Assembly (NCBI GenBank): GCA_003151975.1
Contig: PLZD01000054.1
Span: 87,177 to 151,176, forward strand
Reading direction: 5' to 3'
Source of the DNA: Elusimicrobiota bacterium
GTDB taxonomy: Bacteria > Elusimicrobiota > Elusimicrobia > UBA1565 > UBA9628
Length of the DNA stretch: 64,000 nucleotides
The notes below the pieces were generated by a model. It was not told where the DNA came from, did not search any database, and was given only the letters and a program-made list of their open reading frames with translations. Positions 8,455-17,440 of the stretch are shown here, piece after piece. Both the position numbers and the translations under genes were made by a program. How positions within the stretch are numbered: the first letter of the stretch is position 1; each line of letters starts with the position of its first letter.

Positions 8455-11197
8455 TGGCTCCGGCGGGCAAGAGCACAGACGGCGGAGGGGTCGGTGGAAT
8501 CATGGGCATGGGCATTTGAATCTTGCCGTGGTTCTTGCGGGTCTGCTCGAGCACCACCAAGTTGCGCTTGGCCTGGTCGAAGGTCGGTTCGAGCTCGAGC
8601 GCCTTGCGATAGGCCTTCTCGGCCTCGTCGAATTTTTGTCCCAGCAGGTAGGCGTTGCCGAGGTTGGTGTAAGCTTCGCCGCTCTCGTGGCGGTGCACGG
8701 GATAAGGCAGATCCGGCTCGTTGACGTAAGTGTGATAGGAGAGGATCGTCTTCATGAGCAGCTTGTTCTTGGCCAAGCTCGGATCGACCTGGCACTTGGG
8801 CGCCATGATGTTGTCGAGCTCGGTCTGGGCCATCTCGTCGAACTTGCGCTCCATCATGTAGACCTGGCCCATCTGGTAGTAGTTGGGCGGAAAGACCGGA
8901 TCGATCTGCTGGTAGAGCCGGTAGCGGTTGATCGCGCGGTCGAGGTAGAACTGCACCTCCTCGGGGTGGCCGTTGTTCATGGCCCACATCGCGCGCTTCA
9001 AGTGCAAGGTGCCGACCTGGTGGTGCATCTGGACGTAGTTGGGCGCTAGGCGCCGGACTTCGTTGTAAGAATCCAGAGCACGCTCGTAGTCGTCGCGGAC
9101 CTGGCCCGGCGCGTCGCCCCATTTCGGCTCGCTGATCTTGCGCATGTCGAAGCGGTCGTTGAAGACGTTGCCCATGAAGTACTCGGACATGACAAAATCC
9201 GGGTTGAGCTTGTGGACGGTCATGTAGTGATCCAGCGCCACGTCCCACTTGCGGTCCTTCGAGAAGAAAATAGCGATGTTATGGTGAATGTCGGCCTTAA
9301 AATAGCCCCAGAACCAATAGAGCGGCTTGAGCGCCAGAATGACGGCAAGCGCCAGCGCAGGATTATCCGAGAGATAGATAAGCCAGCAGAACGCCGCGCC
9401 AAGGCCCACGGTGCAGCCCACGAGCGTTCCCCAGGAGAGCCACCACTGCAGAACTTCCCCGGCGATATTAAGCCGCTCGACGGGGCCCTGCAGGAAATTA
9501 AACTCGGTCAAGATTTTGCCGCAGGTGTAGATCAGCAGGCACCAGGCGGCCAGCCGCGCGGGCCAGATCAGAAACTCGGAGAGCACCGTCCACAAACCCG
9601 GGCCGTCATCCGCCGCGGAGACGGAGGCGACCGTCGTCCCGGGCGGCAGGACCGCCGGCTTGCGGTCGTCGCGCATGTCGTGCAGCTCGTAGAGGCCGCG
9701 GCCGCGAGAGAGGTTGACGATCATGCCCGAGAGCAGTCCCAAGTAGACGCCGGACGAGACGAAGCGCAGGCTCACGTCGAAGAAGTTGTGGCCGAGCATG
9801 CCCATGAAGGCGACGAGGTAGCCGATCAGGTCGTAGGCCCGAGGCGGCGCGCGGCCGTCTTTCGTCCTTTGCATGGTCGTGAGTTGACCAAGCGAGCGAA
9901 AACCTACGACGAGCGTGCTGAAAATCAGCCAGATGAACACGCCGAATCCTAGTATGCCGTTATCAAAGAGCTCCTCGAGGTACTCGTCCTCCGCGTGGTC
10001 GGTCTCGGTGTTGTGCTTGCCCTCGATGTGGAAGATCGGCGGCCGGCGGAATGCCGGATAAATCGGAGGGAAGGAGCCTATGCCGGTTCCGATCCACGGC
10101 TGGGTCATGATCATCTCCCAGGTAGCCTCCCACGTGAACAAGCGGAAGTTGATCGACACGACGCGAGTCTCCAAATCGCGGGCGGTCATCGCGACGAATG
10201 CTCCCACGCCTCCGGCGACGACCCCGAGGACCAACCTCCTGTAATTGTACTCGGGTATTCCTCTAAAAAATCGGAATACGATCCCGGCAAGCAGCACCAC
10301 CGCTCCGATGGCGAGCTTCTTGTGCCCGAGCATCACTCCCGCCACGATCAGGGCGACAAGTCCGACGGTCGAGAACACGAACAGGACTTTGACCAGCAGG
10401 CGGGGAACGATGGCGTCGGTCAGCTCCTTGAAGTAAATGAACGTGATCACCCCGAAGAGGAAGATGACCAGCGCAAATCCCAGCCACGCGCCCTTGGTGC
10501 CCGTGGCGTAAAGATCGACGAGCAGCATGCCCATGAGCAGCATCAACGACCAGCGCCGGGTCCGCATGAACTGCGTCAGCAGGATCGGGAAGATGATGAC
10601 GAGGAAATCGGCGTAAAAGTTCGGATTGCCGTAGGTCGAGAAAATACGCTCGCCGAAGGCCCCGCGCCAGATGAACGGGTCCATGCCGTTGCCCACGCCC
10701 GGCGGGAAGGACTTCATGTCGACGTACTGCAGAAAGCCGTAGCCGATGGCGACCCAGCCCGTGACGATCAGAATCTTGGTCAGCCTGTCGGTGGCTTCCT
10801 GATTGAACTCGTAAATGACGATGAGCGCCGCGGTCATGAAAAAGAAATGGCGCAGGAAGAAATCCGTGCTGGCCATGTGATACGGCGCGTGGATGTAGGA
10901 CAGGATGCCTACGAGCAGATACGCGATAAACGGCGACATGCAGACGAGATCGTCCCGGGTGAAGGCCTTGACGCCGGCTTGAAGCAGGCGGCAGATCCAC
11001 AGGGTCAGCAGGGCGAGGCCGCCCATCTGCATGACGGTGATCTTGACCTGGGCCGAGTCGTAGGTGCGCAGGTAGAATAGGGAAGAAATCAGGAAATAGA
11101 GGATCGGCAGCCACCAGACGATGACCTGGTGGACGAAATTTTCGGCGCGATCGTCTACGGCCGCGGCTTTGCCGCCCTTGGCGCTCTTATCTACCAT
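8429..11197 (-). CDS. O-antigen ligase (WaaL/Wzy_C)-like membrane protein with C-terminal TPR
   Basis: A 922-residue protein. The N-terminal half has about a dozen TM segments and the Wzy_C-type periplasmic region: I-G-T-G-I-G-S-F-P-P-I-Y-P followed by H-A-E-D-E-Y-L-E-E-L-F-D-N-G-I-L-G-F. More TM segments lie near residues 530-640. The C-terminal third is soluble and helical, with TPR-like units; the clearest (about 840-873) reads A-Y-T-N-L-G-N-A-Y followed by A-E-K-A-Y-R-K-A-L-E-L-E-P. A Pro/Met-rich tail ends the protein. It would join or polymerise lipid-linked glycan in the periplasm. It lies in an operon with hddA, hddC and two other membrane proteins. Ligase and polymerase (Wzy) activity cannot be told apart from sequence alone. 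Confidence 0.88.
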   Translation of the reverse strand: MVDKSAKGGKAAAVDDRAENFVHQVIVWWLPILYFLISSLFYLRTYDSAQVKITVMQMGGLALLTLWICRLLQAGVKAFTRDDLVCMSPFIAYLLVGILSYIHAPYHMASTDFFLRHFFFMTAALIVIYEFNQEATDRLTKILIVTGWVAIGYGFLQYVDMKSFPPGVGNGMDPFIWRGAFGERIFSTYGNPNFYADFLVIIFPILLTQFMRTRRWSLMLLMGMLLVDLYATGTKGAWLGFALVIFLFGVITFIYFKELTDAIVPRLLVKVLFVFSTVGLVALIVAGVMLGHKKLAIGAVVLLAGIVFRFFRGIPEYNYRRLVLGVVAGGVGAFVAMTARDLETRVVSINFRLFTWEATWEMIMTQPWIGTGIGSFPPIYPAFRRPPIFHIEGKHNTETDHAEDEYLEELFDNGILGFGVFIWLIFSTLVVGFRSLGQLTTMQRTKDGRAPPRAYDLIGYLVAFMGMLGHNFFDVSLRFVSSGVYLGLLSGMIVNLSRGRGLYELHDMRDDRKPAVLPPGTTVASVSAADDGPGLWTVLSEFLIWPARLAAWCLLIYTCGKILTEFNFLQGPVERLNIAGEVLQWWLSWGTLVGCTVGLGAAFCWLIYLSDNPALALAVILALKPLYWFWGYFKADIHHNIAIFFSKDRKWDVALDHYMTVHKLNPDFVMSEYFMGNVFNDRFDMRKISEPKWGDAPGQVRDDYERALDSYNEVRRLAPNYVQMHHQVGTLHLKRAMWAMNNGHPEEVQFYLDRAINRYRLYQQIDPVFPPNYYQMGQVYMMERKFDEMAQTELDNIMAPKCQVDPSLAKNKLLMKTILSYHTYVNEPDLPYPVHRHESGEAYTNLGNAYLLGQKFDEAEKAYRKALELEPTFDQAKRNLVVLEQTRKNHGKIQMPMPMIPPTPPPSVLLPAGANEFHPVKP

Positions 11198-11209
11198 TCG
11201 AGATCATGG

Positions 11210-11237
11210 ATTGTACAATACTATCGGACCTCGTAAA
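11210..11237 (-). promoter_or_regulatory. Possible promoter for the O-antigen ligase gene
   Basis: On the minus strand TTTACG (11232-11237), a 16-nt spacer and TACAAT (11210-11215) precede the ATG at 11197 by 12 nt. The -10 matches the sigma-70 consensus at 5 of 6 positions and the -35 at 4 of 6. It overlaps the 3' end of the preceding gene and would be internal to the operon. Confidence 0.33.
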
Positions 11238-13152
11238 GAACCAGCGGCCCGTCGCGCCCGACCTCGCGCATCGGCCAGAGCTTCATCGCTTCCTTAAGAG
11301 ACGCCGGCAGCATGTCTTCATCTTCAACGACGTATCTTAGACGCCAATCCCGGAAAAATCGTTCCATCGCGGCGGGATTGCGTAGAAGAGGCCCCGGCTC
11401 GGCGCCGTCCTGCGCTTTGAGCAAGCCCGAGAACATCGGATCGTTCATGTAGAAATCGTAAGTCCGCCGCGCCGAGCGCGAGAGCGTACCCCCCACGCTG
11501 GGCTTTTCGTTGATGACCTGGGCCATCATGTTGTTGAAGAATTCCTTGCCGACATAGCCGTAAGGCACGGTCAGGTGGAACATCGCCGAGACCGGAACCG
11601 AGAGCACGGCACCGTCCGGCCGCTCGCGCAGGCTCGCGACCAGCGGAGGCACCTCGATTTTATAGAGCGGCGTCGCTCCATGCAGGGATTCAAAAGCGAG
11701 CGCGCCCAGAAGCGCTAGCGCCGCCGCCTTGCCCTTCTTGACCTCGAGCTCCTTGCAGGCGAGCGCCACGATGGGCGCCAGGAAGAGCGTGGCGCACGCG
11801 TTGAAGTACTGCCCGTTGGGGAAATTCGAGAACACCGGCAGCAGATGTAGGAAATAAAACGGCAGCGGCAGGTAGAGATGCTCGCCGAAGAGCTTGAGCC
11901 AGGGCCCAAGCATCAGCAGGAAGAAGAACGCGAAGCACGCGGTCCACACCTTGAGCCATTCGTCTTTAGACCGGCGGCTCCAAAGCCAGATCGCCGCCGC
12001 CAGAGCGACGAGGCCCATCGGCGGCGGCTGCATCGGAATTTTTAAACCGGTCCAAACATGGCTTGTCAGCGGGTTGACCTCGCTCGGAAGGATCGTCGTC
12101 ATGAGGTCGAGCGGATTGCCGCCGCCGCGCCAGCGCTTTTGCGGCGCGCCGTAATCGCCGGTCGCCATCAAGACCACGACCGTGCCGATCATCGGCCAAT
12201 TGAGCGCGGCCCAGCACGAGGAAACCGCGGCATACGGCGAAAGTTCGCGCCAGCTCAGAGCGGGCCAGTTGATCTTGAGCCGGGGCTTGAAGGCGAGCGC
12301 GAGCCGGCATGCGAGAACGCCCCAGAATATTATGTAAGGCAAAACGTAGACGACGAGCTGTTTTGTCGAGCCGCTGCCATGGAACTCGAACTGGCCCGAG
12401 GCCAAGCGCTTGGCCATCCAAACGCCGCTGAGCGCCAGAGCGAAATTCAACGCCGACTTCGCCCACGCAGGCGACGATCTCTTATCGAGACCCAGTGAGA
12501 CGGGGTTGGACTTCACGGCCCACAAGAAAGGGATCAGAAGGCAGCACGCCATGAAGTAGTAATAGTTGTAGGTGAACTCAACGGAGAGCGCCAGCGCCGC
12601 CAGCACGGAGGCGGCGAGGCTTTGGTCGCGGATCGCGCGGGACAGCGACCACAAATATAGCGGCAGGACCCAGAGGCTGACGAATTCCATGCCCTGGCCG
12701 CAGGTCAGATGCCAGCCCGCGACCGGCGAGAAGGCGAAATAAAATCCGCCGGCAAACGCCGCAAGCCCGGGAAGCTTCCAGTCTCGCAAGAACAGGTACA
12801 TAAAGAAGCCCGAAAGCGCAAAGAAAGAGATGAAGAGCAGGTTGTGCGTCGCGGCTAGGCCCAGCAAAGGCAGAAGGTAGAAGGCGAGCGCGTCGTTGAA
12901 CAGCGTGTAATGGTGCAGCAGGAGATTGGCGCCGAGCGGCCAGAATTGGTAGTCGGACCACAAAGGATTTTCATGCAGGACCGCGATGTTGTTTCGGAAG
13001 TGCCACATGTTCCACGGATTGTTCTGGGACTCCGTCGGCAGCCCCGGATAGTCGGTCCCGAAATGCGCGATCAAAGGATAAGTGAAGAGAACCGCCAGGA
13101 CGGCGAACAACAAAAGAATGACCGCGTTCGCGCCGATCTTTTTTGAGGTCAC
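11221..13152 (-). CDS. Large polytopic membrane protein, GT-C-like, function unknown
   Basis: A 643-aa protein with roughly 12 predicted TM helices and a soluble C-terminal portion (about 500-643). It starts with a TM helix (V-I-L-L-L-F-A-V-L-A-V-L-F-T-Y-P-L) followed by a loop with H-F-G-T-D-Y-P-G. That first-loop acidic arrangement, and the large loop around W-S-D-Y-Q-F-W-P-L-G-A-N, recall GT-C glycosyltransferases and YfhO-like proteins, but no diagnostic motif is certain. It overlaps the end of hddC (ATGA) and precedes the ligase gene by 23 nt. Its likely role is adding a sugar to a lipid-linked glycan, or another periplasmic glycan step. Confidence 0.85.
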   Translation of the reverse strand: MTSKKIGANAVILLLFAVLAVLFTYPLIAHFGTDYPGLPTESQNNPWNMWHFRNNIAVLHENPLWSDYQFWPLGANLLLHHYTLFNDALAFYLLPLLGLAATHNLLFISFFALSGFFMYLFLRDWKLPGLAAFAGGFYFAFSPVAGWHLTCGQGMEFVSLWVLPLYLWSLSRAIRDQSLAASVLAALALSVEFTYNYYYFMACCLLIPFLWAVKSNPVSLGLDKRSSPAWAKSALNFALALSGVWMAKRLASGQFEFHGSGSTKQLVVYVLPYIIFWGVLACRLALAFKPRLKINWPALSWRELSPYAAVSSCWAALNWPMIGTVVVLMATGDYGAPQKRWRGGGNPLDLMTTILPSEVNPLTSHVWTGLKIPMQPPPMGLVALAAAIWLWSRRSKDEWLKVWTACFAFFFLLMLGPWLKLFGEHLYLPLPFYFLHLLPVFSNFPNGQYFNACATLFLAPIVALACKELEVKKGKAAALALLGALAFESLHGATPLYKIEVPPLVASLRERPDGAVLSVPVSAMFHLTVPYGYVGKEFFNNMMAQVINEKPSVGGTLSRSARRTYDFYMNDPMFSGLLKAQDGAEPGPLLRNPAAMERFFRDWRLRYVVEDEDMLPASLKEAMKLWPMREVGRDGPLVLYEVR

Positions 13153-13847
13153 AATCCTTGCAATACTTGCGCGCGGAATCTCTCGAGGCGCTCGGGCGTG
13201 CCTATGTCGTAGAGGGGCGCCTCCGTTGTGAAGCCCCGTAAGCCGCCCTTTAGGAATTTTGGAAGTATCTCGCGCTCAAGCGAGCAGAACTTGCCCCCAG
13301 GCAGTGCTTTGAAAATCTTGGGGCCGAGCGCGAGAATCCCTGCATTGATCCAGGTCCCGCCCTTCGGGTCCTTCTCGGCGAATGTGACGATCTTGTCGTC
13401 GCTGTCGAGCGAGACAAAGCCCCCGTCGGTGCGATTGACCGACTCGGTCAAGGCGACGGTGGCGACAGCATCTCTCTCTTCGTGGAGATCCAGGACGGCT
13501 TGAAGGTCCACAGCACAGTAGGAATCGCCGTTCAAGACGAGCGCCGTCTCGCTTTTGCGCGATTTCTCGCAGAGCTTCAGCGCGCCGCCGGTGCCGAGAG
13601 GTTCTTTTTCGACCGAGAAGACATATTCGCGGCCAAAACGCGGAGCGAAGTAAGCGCTCACGGTCTCCGCCATGTGCCCGGTGCAAAAAATAAAGCGCTT
13701 GGCGCCCTGCGCCGCGGCCCATTCAACCAGGATGTCGAGAAACGGCTTGCCGTTGATGTCGACCATCGGCTTCGGGACGTCGGGAAGGTTCAACCGCGTG
13801 CCGAGCCCGCCGCAAAGAATGATGAGATCGGTCTCGGGAAGCTTCAA
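13149..13847 (-). CDS. hddC: D-glycero-alpha-D-manno-heptose 1-phosphate guanylyltransferase
   Basis: A nucleotidyltransferase of 232 aa, the size of HddC. The N-terminal loop CGGLGTRLN is followed by V-P-K-P-M-V-D-I-N-G-K-P-F-L-D. Then come P-L-G-T-G-G-A-L and V-L-N-G-D-S-Y (metal-binding D), and I-N-A-G-I-L-A and D-I-G-T-P-E-R-L typical of the family. It is expected to make GDP-D-glycero-D-manno-heptose from the 1-phosphate and GTP. Its position 6 nt after hddA supports the heptose assignment over a hexose uridylyltransferase. The other two pathway enzymes, GmhA and GmhB, are not in the window. Confidence 0.88.
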   Translation of the reverse strand: MKLPETDLIILCGGLGTRLNLPDVPKPMVDINGKPFLDILVEWAAAQGAKRFIFCTGHMAETVSAYFAPRFGREYVFSVEKEPLGTGGALKLCEKSRKSETALVLNGDSYCAVDLQAVLDLHEERDAVATVALTESVNRTDGGFVSLDSDDKIVTFAEKDPKGGTWINAGILALGPKIFKALPGGKFCSLEREILPKFLKGGLRGFTTEAPLYDIGTPERLERFRAQVLQGL

Positions 13848-13853
13848 GAGCCT

Positions 13854-14855
13854 CTACCTTTGCTCAGGAGCGATCTCGGGTTGGTATAAGAGAATGTGGC
13901 TGCCGTCGTTCTCGAAGCGGAACGGAATGCGCAGCAGCTTGTGCAGGCGCTCCTTGACCTTGGGCTGGTCCTGCGGCCGCGCGAAGACAATCATGAATCC
14001 GCCGCCGCCGGCGCCGAGCAGCTTCCCGCCCAAAGCGCCCGCCGATTTTGCCGCGTCGTACATCTCGTCGATGGCGGGAGTGGAAATCTTCGAGCTGAGC
14101 GTCCTTTTTAGCTTCCAGGTCTCGTCCAAAAGCTTGCCGAAGTCCGCCACATCGCCCGAGGTCAAGGTCTTGACCGACTCGTCGACCATCTCGCGCATGC
14201 GCGCGAGCTCCGACTGCCGCGATGGAATTTTCTCGAGCTGTTCCTTAACGATGACCGAGGCGATGCGTGAGAAGCCCGTAAAGTAGAGCATGATGTGGTC
14301 CTGCAAGGCCTCGAGCTTCTCGCGGCCGATCGTGATCGGATTGGCGCGGATCTCGCCGCTGGGCAGAAAATCTATTTTCTGAAAACCGCCGACGGCCGCG
14401 ATGACCTGGTCCTGGCAGCCGACGTTCTCCTTGAGCATGGCCTGCTCGATGTGGATGGCTTCCTTGGCCAAGTCCATCTTGTCGCGCATCTTGTTCTGCA
14501 TCGCGTAGAGCGCGTGCAAAAGGCCGACCGCGAACGACGAGGACGAACCCAAGCCCGTACGAGCGGGCAGGTCGCCGTCGTGATGGATCTCGACGCCTTC
14601 CTTAATCTTGAGGTGGTCGAGGATCGCGCGCACCGCGGGGTGCTCGATCTTCTCATTGTCCATGACCGTCTCGACTTTCGAATAGAGGATACGGGAGCGG
14701 TAGTCGAAGAACGGCGGCAGGTAGCGGCAGGTGATGTAGCAGTACTTGTCGATCGTGGTGGACACGACCGAGCCGCCGTGCTCTTTGAACCAAGCGGGGT
14801 AATCGGTGCCGCCTCCGAAGAAGGACATGCGAAACGGCGTGCGGGAGATGATCAT
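13854..14855 (-). CDS. hddA: D-glycero-alpha-D-manno-heptose 7-phosphate kinase (GHMP family)
   Basis: A kinase of 333 aa. It begins with the HddA-type R-T-P-F-R-M-S-F-F-G-G-G-T-D-Y-P. The GHMP ATP-binding loop is L-P-A-R-T-G-L-G-S-S-S-S-F-A-V-G (near residue 100), and the C-terminal motif L-L-G-A-G-G-G-G-F-M-I-V is present. It phosphorylates heptose-7-phosphate at C1 on the route to GDP-heptose. It is the first gene of a minus-strand operon running to 7228 and is followed 6 nt later by hddC. The start is 72 bp from the divergent DUF2079-Sel1 gene, with a -10-like TAGAAT at 14865-14870. Confidence 0.93.
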   Translation of the reverse strand: MIISRTPFRMSFFGGGTDYPAWFKEHGGSVVSTTIDKYCYITCRYLPPFFDYRSRILYSKVETVMDNEKIEHPAVRAILDHLKIKEGVEIHHDGDLPARTGLGSSSSFAVGLLHALYAMQNKMRDKMDLAKEAIHIEQAMLKENVGCQDQVIAAVGGFQKIDFLPSGEIRANPITIGREKLEALQDHIMLYFTGFSRIASVIVKEQLEKIPSRQSELARMREMVDESVKTLTSGDVADFGKLLDETWKLKRTLSSKISTPAIDEMYDAAKSAGALGGKLLGAGGGGFMIVFARPQDQPKVKERLHKLLRIPFRFENDGSHILLYQPEIAPEQR

Positions 14856-14864
14856 TGGCCTGAG

Positions 14865-14870
14865 ATTCTA
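14865..14870 (-). promoter_or_regulatory. -10-like element upstream of hddA
   Basis: TAGAAT on the minus strand (5 of 6 to TATAAT), 9 nt before the hddA ATG. No good -35 box is seen at 16-18 nt; GAGACA occurs at a 19-nt spacing. It would give a near-leaderless transcript. Confidence 0.3.
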
Positions 14871-14887
14871 TACAAAAGTCGCTCGCG

Positions 14888-14919
14888 TTGTCTCACCGCA
14901 TCGAACGATGTTATATGAT
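14888..14919 (+). promoter_or_regulatory. Possible promoter of the DUF2079-Sel1 gene
   Basis: TTGTCT (14888-14893) is followed by the overlapping -10 candidates TATATG (14912-14917, spacing 18) and TATGAT (14914-14919, spacing 20). The ATG at 14928 lies 8-10 nt further on, and no Shine-Dalgarno sequence intervenes. Confidence 0.3.
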
Positions 14920-14927
14920 GCACTCCC

Positions 14928-17438
14928 ATGTCCAAGAAGAAGCATCAGAACAAAGGCGCCGCGGAAAGCCCGAATATCCCCGCCGGAACTTATCTCCCCT
15001 TTCCCGTCCTGATCCTCTGCGCGCTGGCTCCCGCCGCCATGCTGCTCTCGTTTCAAAAGTATTGGTTCACCGATCAAGCCGTCAAGGCGGGCGCCCAAAT
15101 GAGCGTCTTTGGGATCGCGGCCAGCGCCTTGCTTGCGCTGGCGCTGCTGGTCTGGCCGCCGGCGCGCGTGAAAATCGTCGATCATCTCGAAGCTTTCGGC
15201 CGCTTGGACCGGCCGCGACGAATCAAGTGGCTTGCCGCGGGCTCGGCCGGCCTCTTCGCTTTTCTCTACTTCATCAAATACTGCCAGTACCGCGGCTTTC
15301 AGTTCACGATGGACACGACCGCCACGGCCAATCTCGTTTATCACGCCGCGCATCTTTGGAATCTCGAATCGTCGGTCTGGGGCGTGCCGAGCTACTTGGC
15401 GATCCACTTCATGCCGGCGGTCATCACCTGGGCGCCCATCCTGCTTGCCTGGAACAACCTGCAAAGCCTCATGATCGCGCAGACTTTGCTCGTAGCATCC
15501 GTGCCGGTGGCGGCCTACATGCTCGCCTTCAGAAGGTCGGGCTCCTCGGCGTGCGCCTGGTCGGCGCTGTGGCTGGTCTTCACGAGCCCTTTTTTTCTAA
15601 ACCTCGCGGCGGCCAACATCGTCTTCCAGCTGGGACTGCCGGCAGTCTTCCTGTGGGGCGCGTATTTCGCGGAGACCCAGCGCTGGAAGTCCGCGGCGTT
15701 GTGCGCCTTGCTGCTGGTTTTGACCATCGAGCAGACTCCCGTTCTTTTTTTTGGATTGGGGCTCTACCTGATCTTTAAGCTCGACTGGCGCACCGCGCGC
15801 GCCTGGCTTGCCGGAAGCGGCGTGTGCCTGGCCTCCCTCGTCCTGTTTGCGCTCGAGCTGCGTCTGATTCACTCATATCCTCGGGGCGGGACCTTGATGG
15901 GCGCGGGGTTTACCCACTTGGCGCCGACCTTGCCGGCGCTCGCCCGACGCATCGCCCACGAACCGCTCGCCGTCGCCCGCGCGGTGATCTTTCCGCTGAG
16001 CAATCTGCGCTCGCTCTGGGAACTGCTCGCCTCCGGCGGCGGGCTGTATTTCTTGTCACCGCTCGAATTGATGGTCTGGGCCGTGAACTTCATACCGCAT
16101 CTGCTCAGCGAAGGCTACTACCACGACCTGCGCCTGCATTACTCGGCCTACGTCATGGGGCCGTTCTGGTGGGCGACGGTCTTGGGGTTGGTGCGCGCGC
16201 AGTTGTGGCTTGCGGGCAAGAACAAGGCGTACCTACTCGTGGTTTTTTCCTTGCTGCTCGGCTCGTACAACCTATCGCGCCAGTCCACCGTCCTGCTGCA
16301 AGGCTGGAACAAGACCTTGTTCGGTGAAGCTCCGGAAATTCTGCCGCTGATCCCGGATGAGGCCTCGGTCTGGGCGCACGAGTTCATATCGCCGCGCGTG
16401 GCGTGCCGTCCTTACGTTTGGGCGATGCTGCCGGGCTCGGACTTCGCCACGCCGGGCCTATTCGTGCCCGACTACGTTCTGCTGGTTCGTGAATACGTCG
16501 TCACGACGCCTCCGTTTAAAGGCCAGGCAGAAAGCCGCGAGCGGCTGATGACGTTTCTCGCGCGGGAGAAATACTCCAAGGTCGCGGAGCGCTCGTCGCT
16601 GATCCTTCTGCGCCACCCGCGAGCGCCGCTGGCGCAGAGCGGCGGACGCCCGCCGCTGTTTGTCGCTCCCACGCCCGATCCGCAGGCGGCGGCGGCTTAC
16701 GCGCTGATGCTGGCCCGCAACGACTCGTCGGCCGAAACGACGCGGCTGCTGCGCAGCCTGGCCGAGCGGGACGACGCCGAGTCGCAATACAACCTCGGGG
16801 TCGCGTACTCGCTCGGCCAGGGCGTCGCCCCGGACGCCGACGAGGCGATCAAATGGTGGACGCTGGCGGCCGAGCAGGGCATGGCCGACGCGAAAAACAA
16901 CCTGGGCTCGCATTACGCGCAGCGCGGCGACTGGGCCAACGCCGCGAAGTTTTTTCAAGGCGCGGCCGAGCAAGGCGTGCCTGACGCCGAGAAAAATCTG
17001 GGCGTGCTGTACACCCGCGGGCTCGGCGTTCCGCAGAACGACCAAGAGGGGCTGCGCTGGCTCATGAAGGCGGCGGGACACGGCTCGGCCGACGCGCAGA
17101 CGGAGCTTGGCGCCATGTACGCGGGCGGGCATGGCGTGGCAAAGGATATCGAGGAAGGCCTGCGCTGGTGGATGAAAGCGGCGGGCCAGGGCTATCCCAA
17201 AGCCGAGACCAACCTCGGCACGTATGCCGCAAGCCGCGGCGACTGGCTTGACGCGGTGTCGTGGTTTCGCAAGGCCGCAGCACGGGGCTACGGCCCGGCG
17301 CAGCTCAGCCTCGGGTTGTGCCTCATCAAGGCCCCGCCGCCGATCCGCAGCGTCGACGAGGCGGTCTTCTGGCTGCGCAAAGCCGCGGCGCAGGGAAGCC
17401 AAGACGCGCGGACCGTGCTCAAACAGCTGGCCCGCTAG
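14928..17438 (+). CDS. DUF2079-like polytopic membrane protein fused to Sel1-like repeats
   Basis: An 836-residue protein. Residues about 25-520 are membrane-embedded and resemble DUF2079, a GT-C-like family: F-T-M-D-T-T-A-T-A-N-L near the first loop, then I-H-F-M-P-A-V-I-T-W-A-P. From about residue 615 to 830 there are five to six Sel1-like repeats, each with A-x-x-x-L-G-x-x-Y and A-x-x-W-W-x-x-A-A-x-x-G (for example A-I-K-W-W-T-L-A-A-E-Q-G). The repeats should form a helical solenoid, probably periplasmic or cytosolic, for protein contacts. The gene stands alone, divergent from hddA, and ends 2 bp from the convergent SDR gene. The substrate is unknown. Confidence 0.88.
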   Translation: MSKKKHQNKGAAESPNIPAGTYLPFPVLILCALAPAAMLLSFQKYWFTDQAVKAGAQMSVFGIAASALLALALLVWPPARVKIVDHLEAFGRLDRPRRIKWLAAGSAGLFAFLYFIKYCQYRGFQFTMDTTATANLVYHAAHLWNLESSVWGVPSYLAIHFMPAVITWAPILLAWNNLQSLMIAQTLLVASVPVAAYMLAFRRSGSSACAWSALWLVFTSPFFLNLAAANIVFQLGLPAVFLWGAYFAETQRWKSAALCALLLVLTIEQTPVLFFGLGLYLIFKLDWRTARAWLAGSGVCLASLVLFALELRLIHSYPRGGTLMGAGFTHLAPTLPALARRIAHEPLAVARAVIFPLSNLRSLWELLASGGGLYFLSPLELMVWAVNFIPHLLSEGYYHDLRLHYSAYVMGPFWWATVLGLVRAQLWLAGKNKAYLLVVFSLLLGSYNLSRQSTVLLQGWNKTLFGEAPEILPLIPDEASVWAHEFISPRVACRPYVWAMLPGSDFATPGLFVPDYVLLVREYVVTTPPFKGQAESRERLMTFLAREKYSKVAERSSLILLRHPRAPLAQSGGRPPLFVAPTPDPQAAAAYALMLARNDSSAETTRLLRSLAERDDAESQYNLGVAYSLGQGVAPDADEAIKWWTLAAEQGMADAKNNLGSHYAQRGDWANAAKFFQGAAEQGVPDAEKNLGVLYTRGLGVPQNDQEGLRWLMKAAGHGSADAQTELGAMYAGGHGVAKDIEEGLRWWMKAAGQGYPKAETNLGTYAASRGDWLDAVSWFRKAAARGYGPAQLSLGLCLIKAPPPIRSVDEAVFWLRKAAAQGSQDARTVLKQLAR

Positions 17439-17440
17439 TT

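Noticed and set aside
16777-17430. Tandem DNA repeat in the 3' end of the DUF2079 gene
   Set aside because: The periodicity is at protein level (Sel1-like repeats). The nucleotide copies have diverged and are not a DNA tandem repeat.
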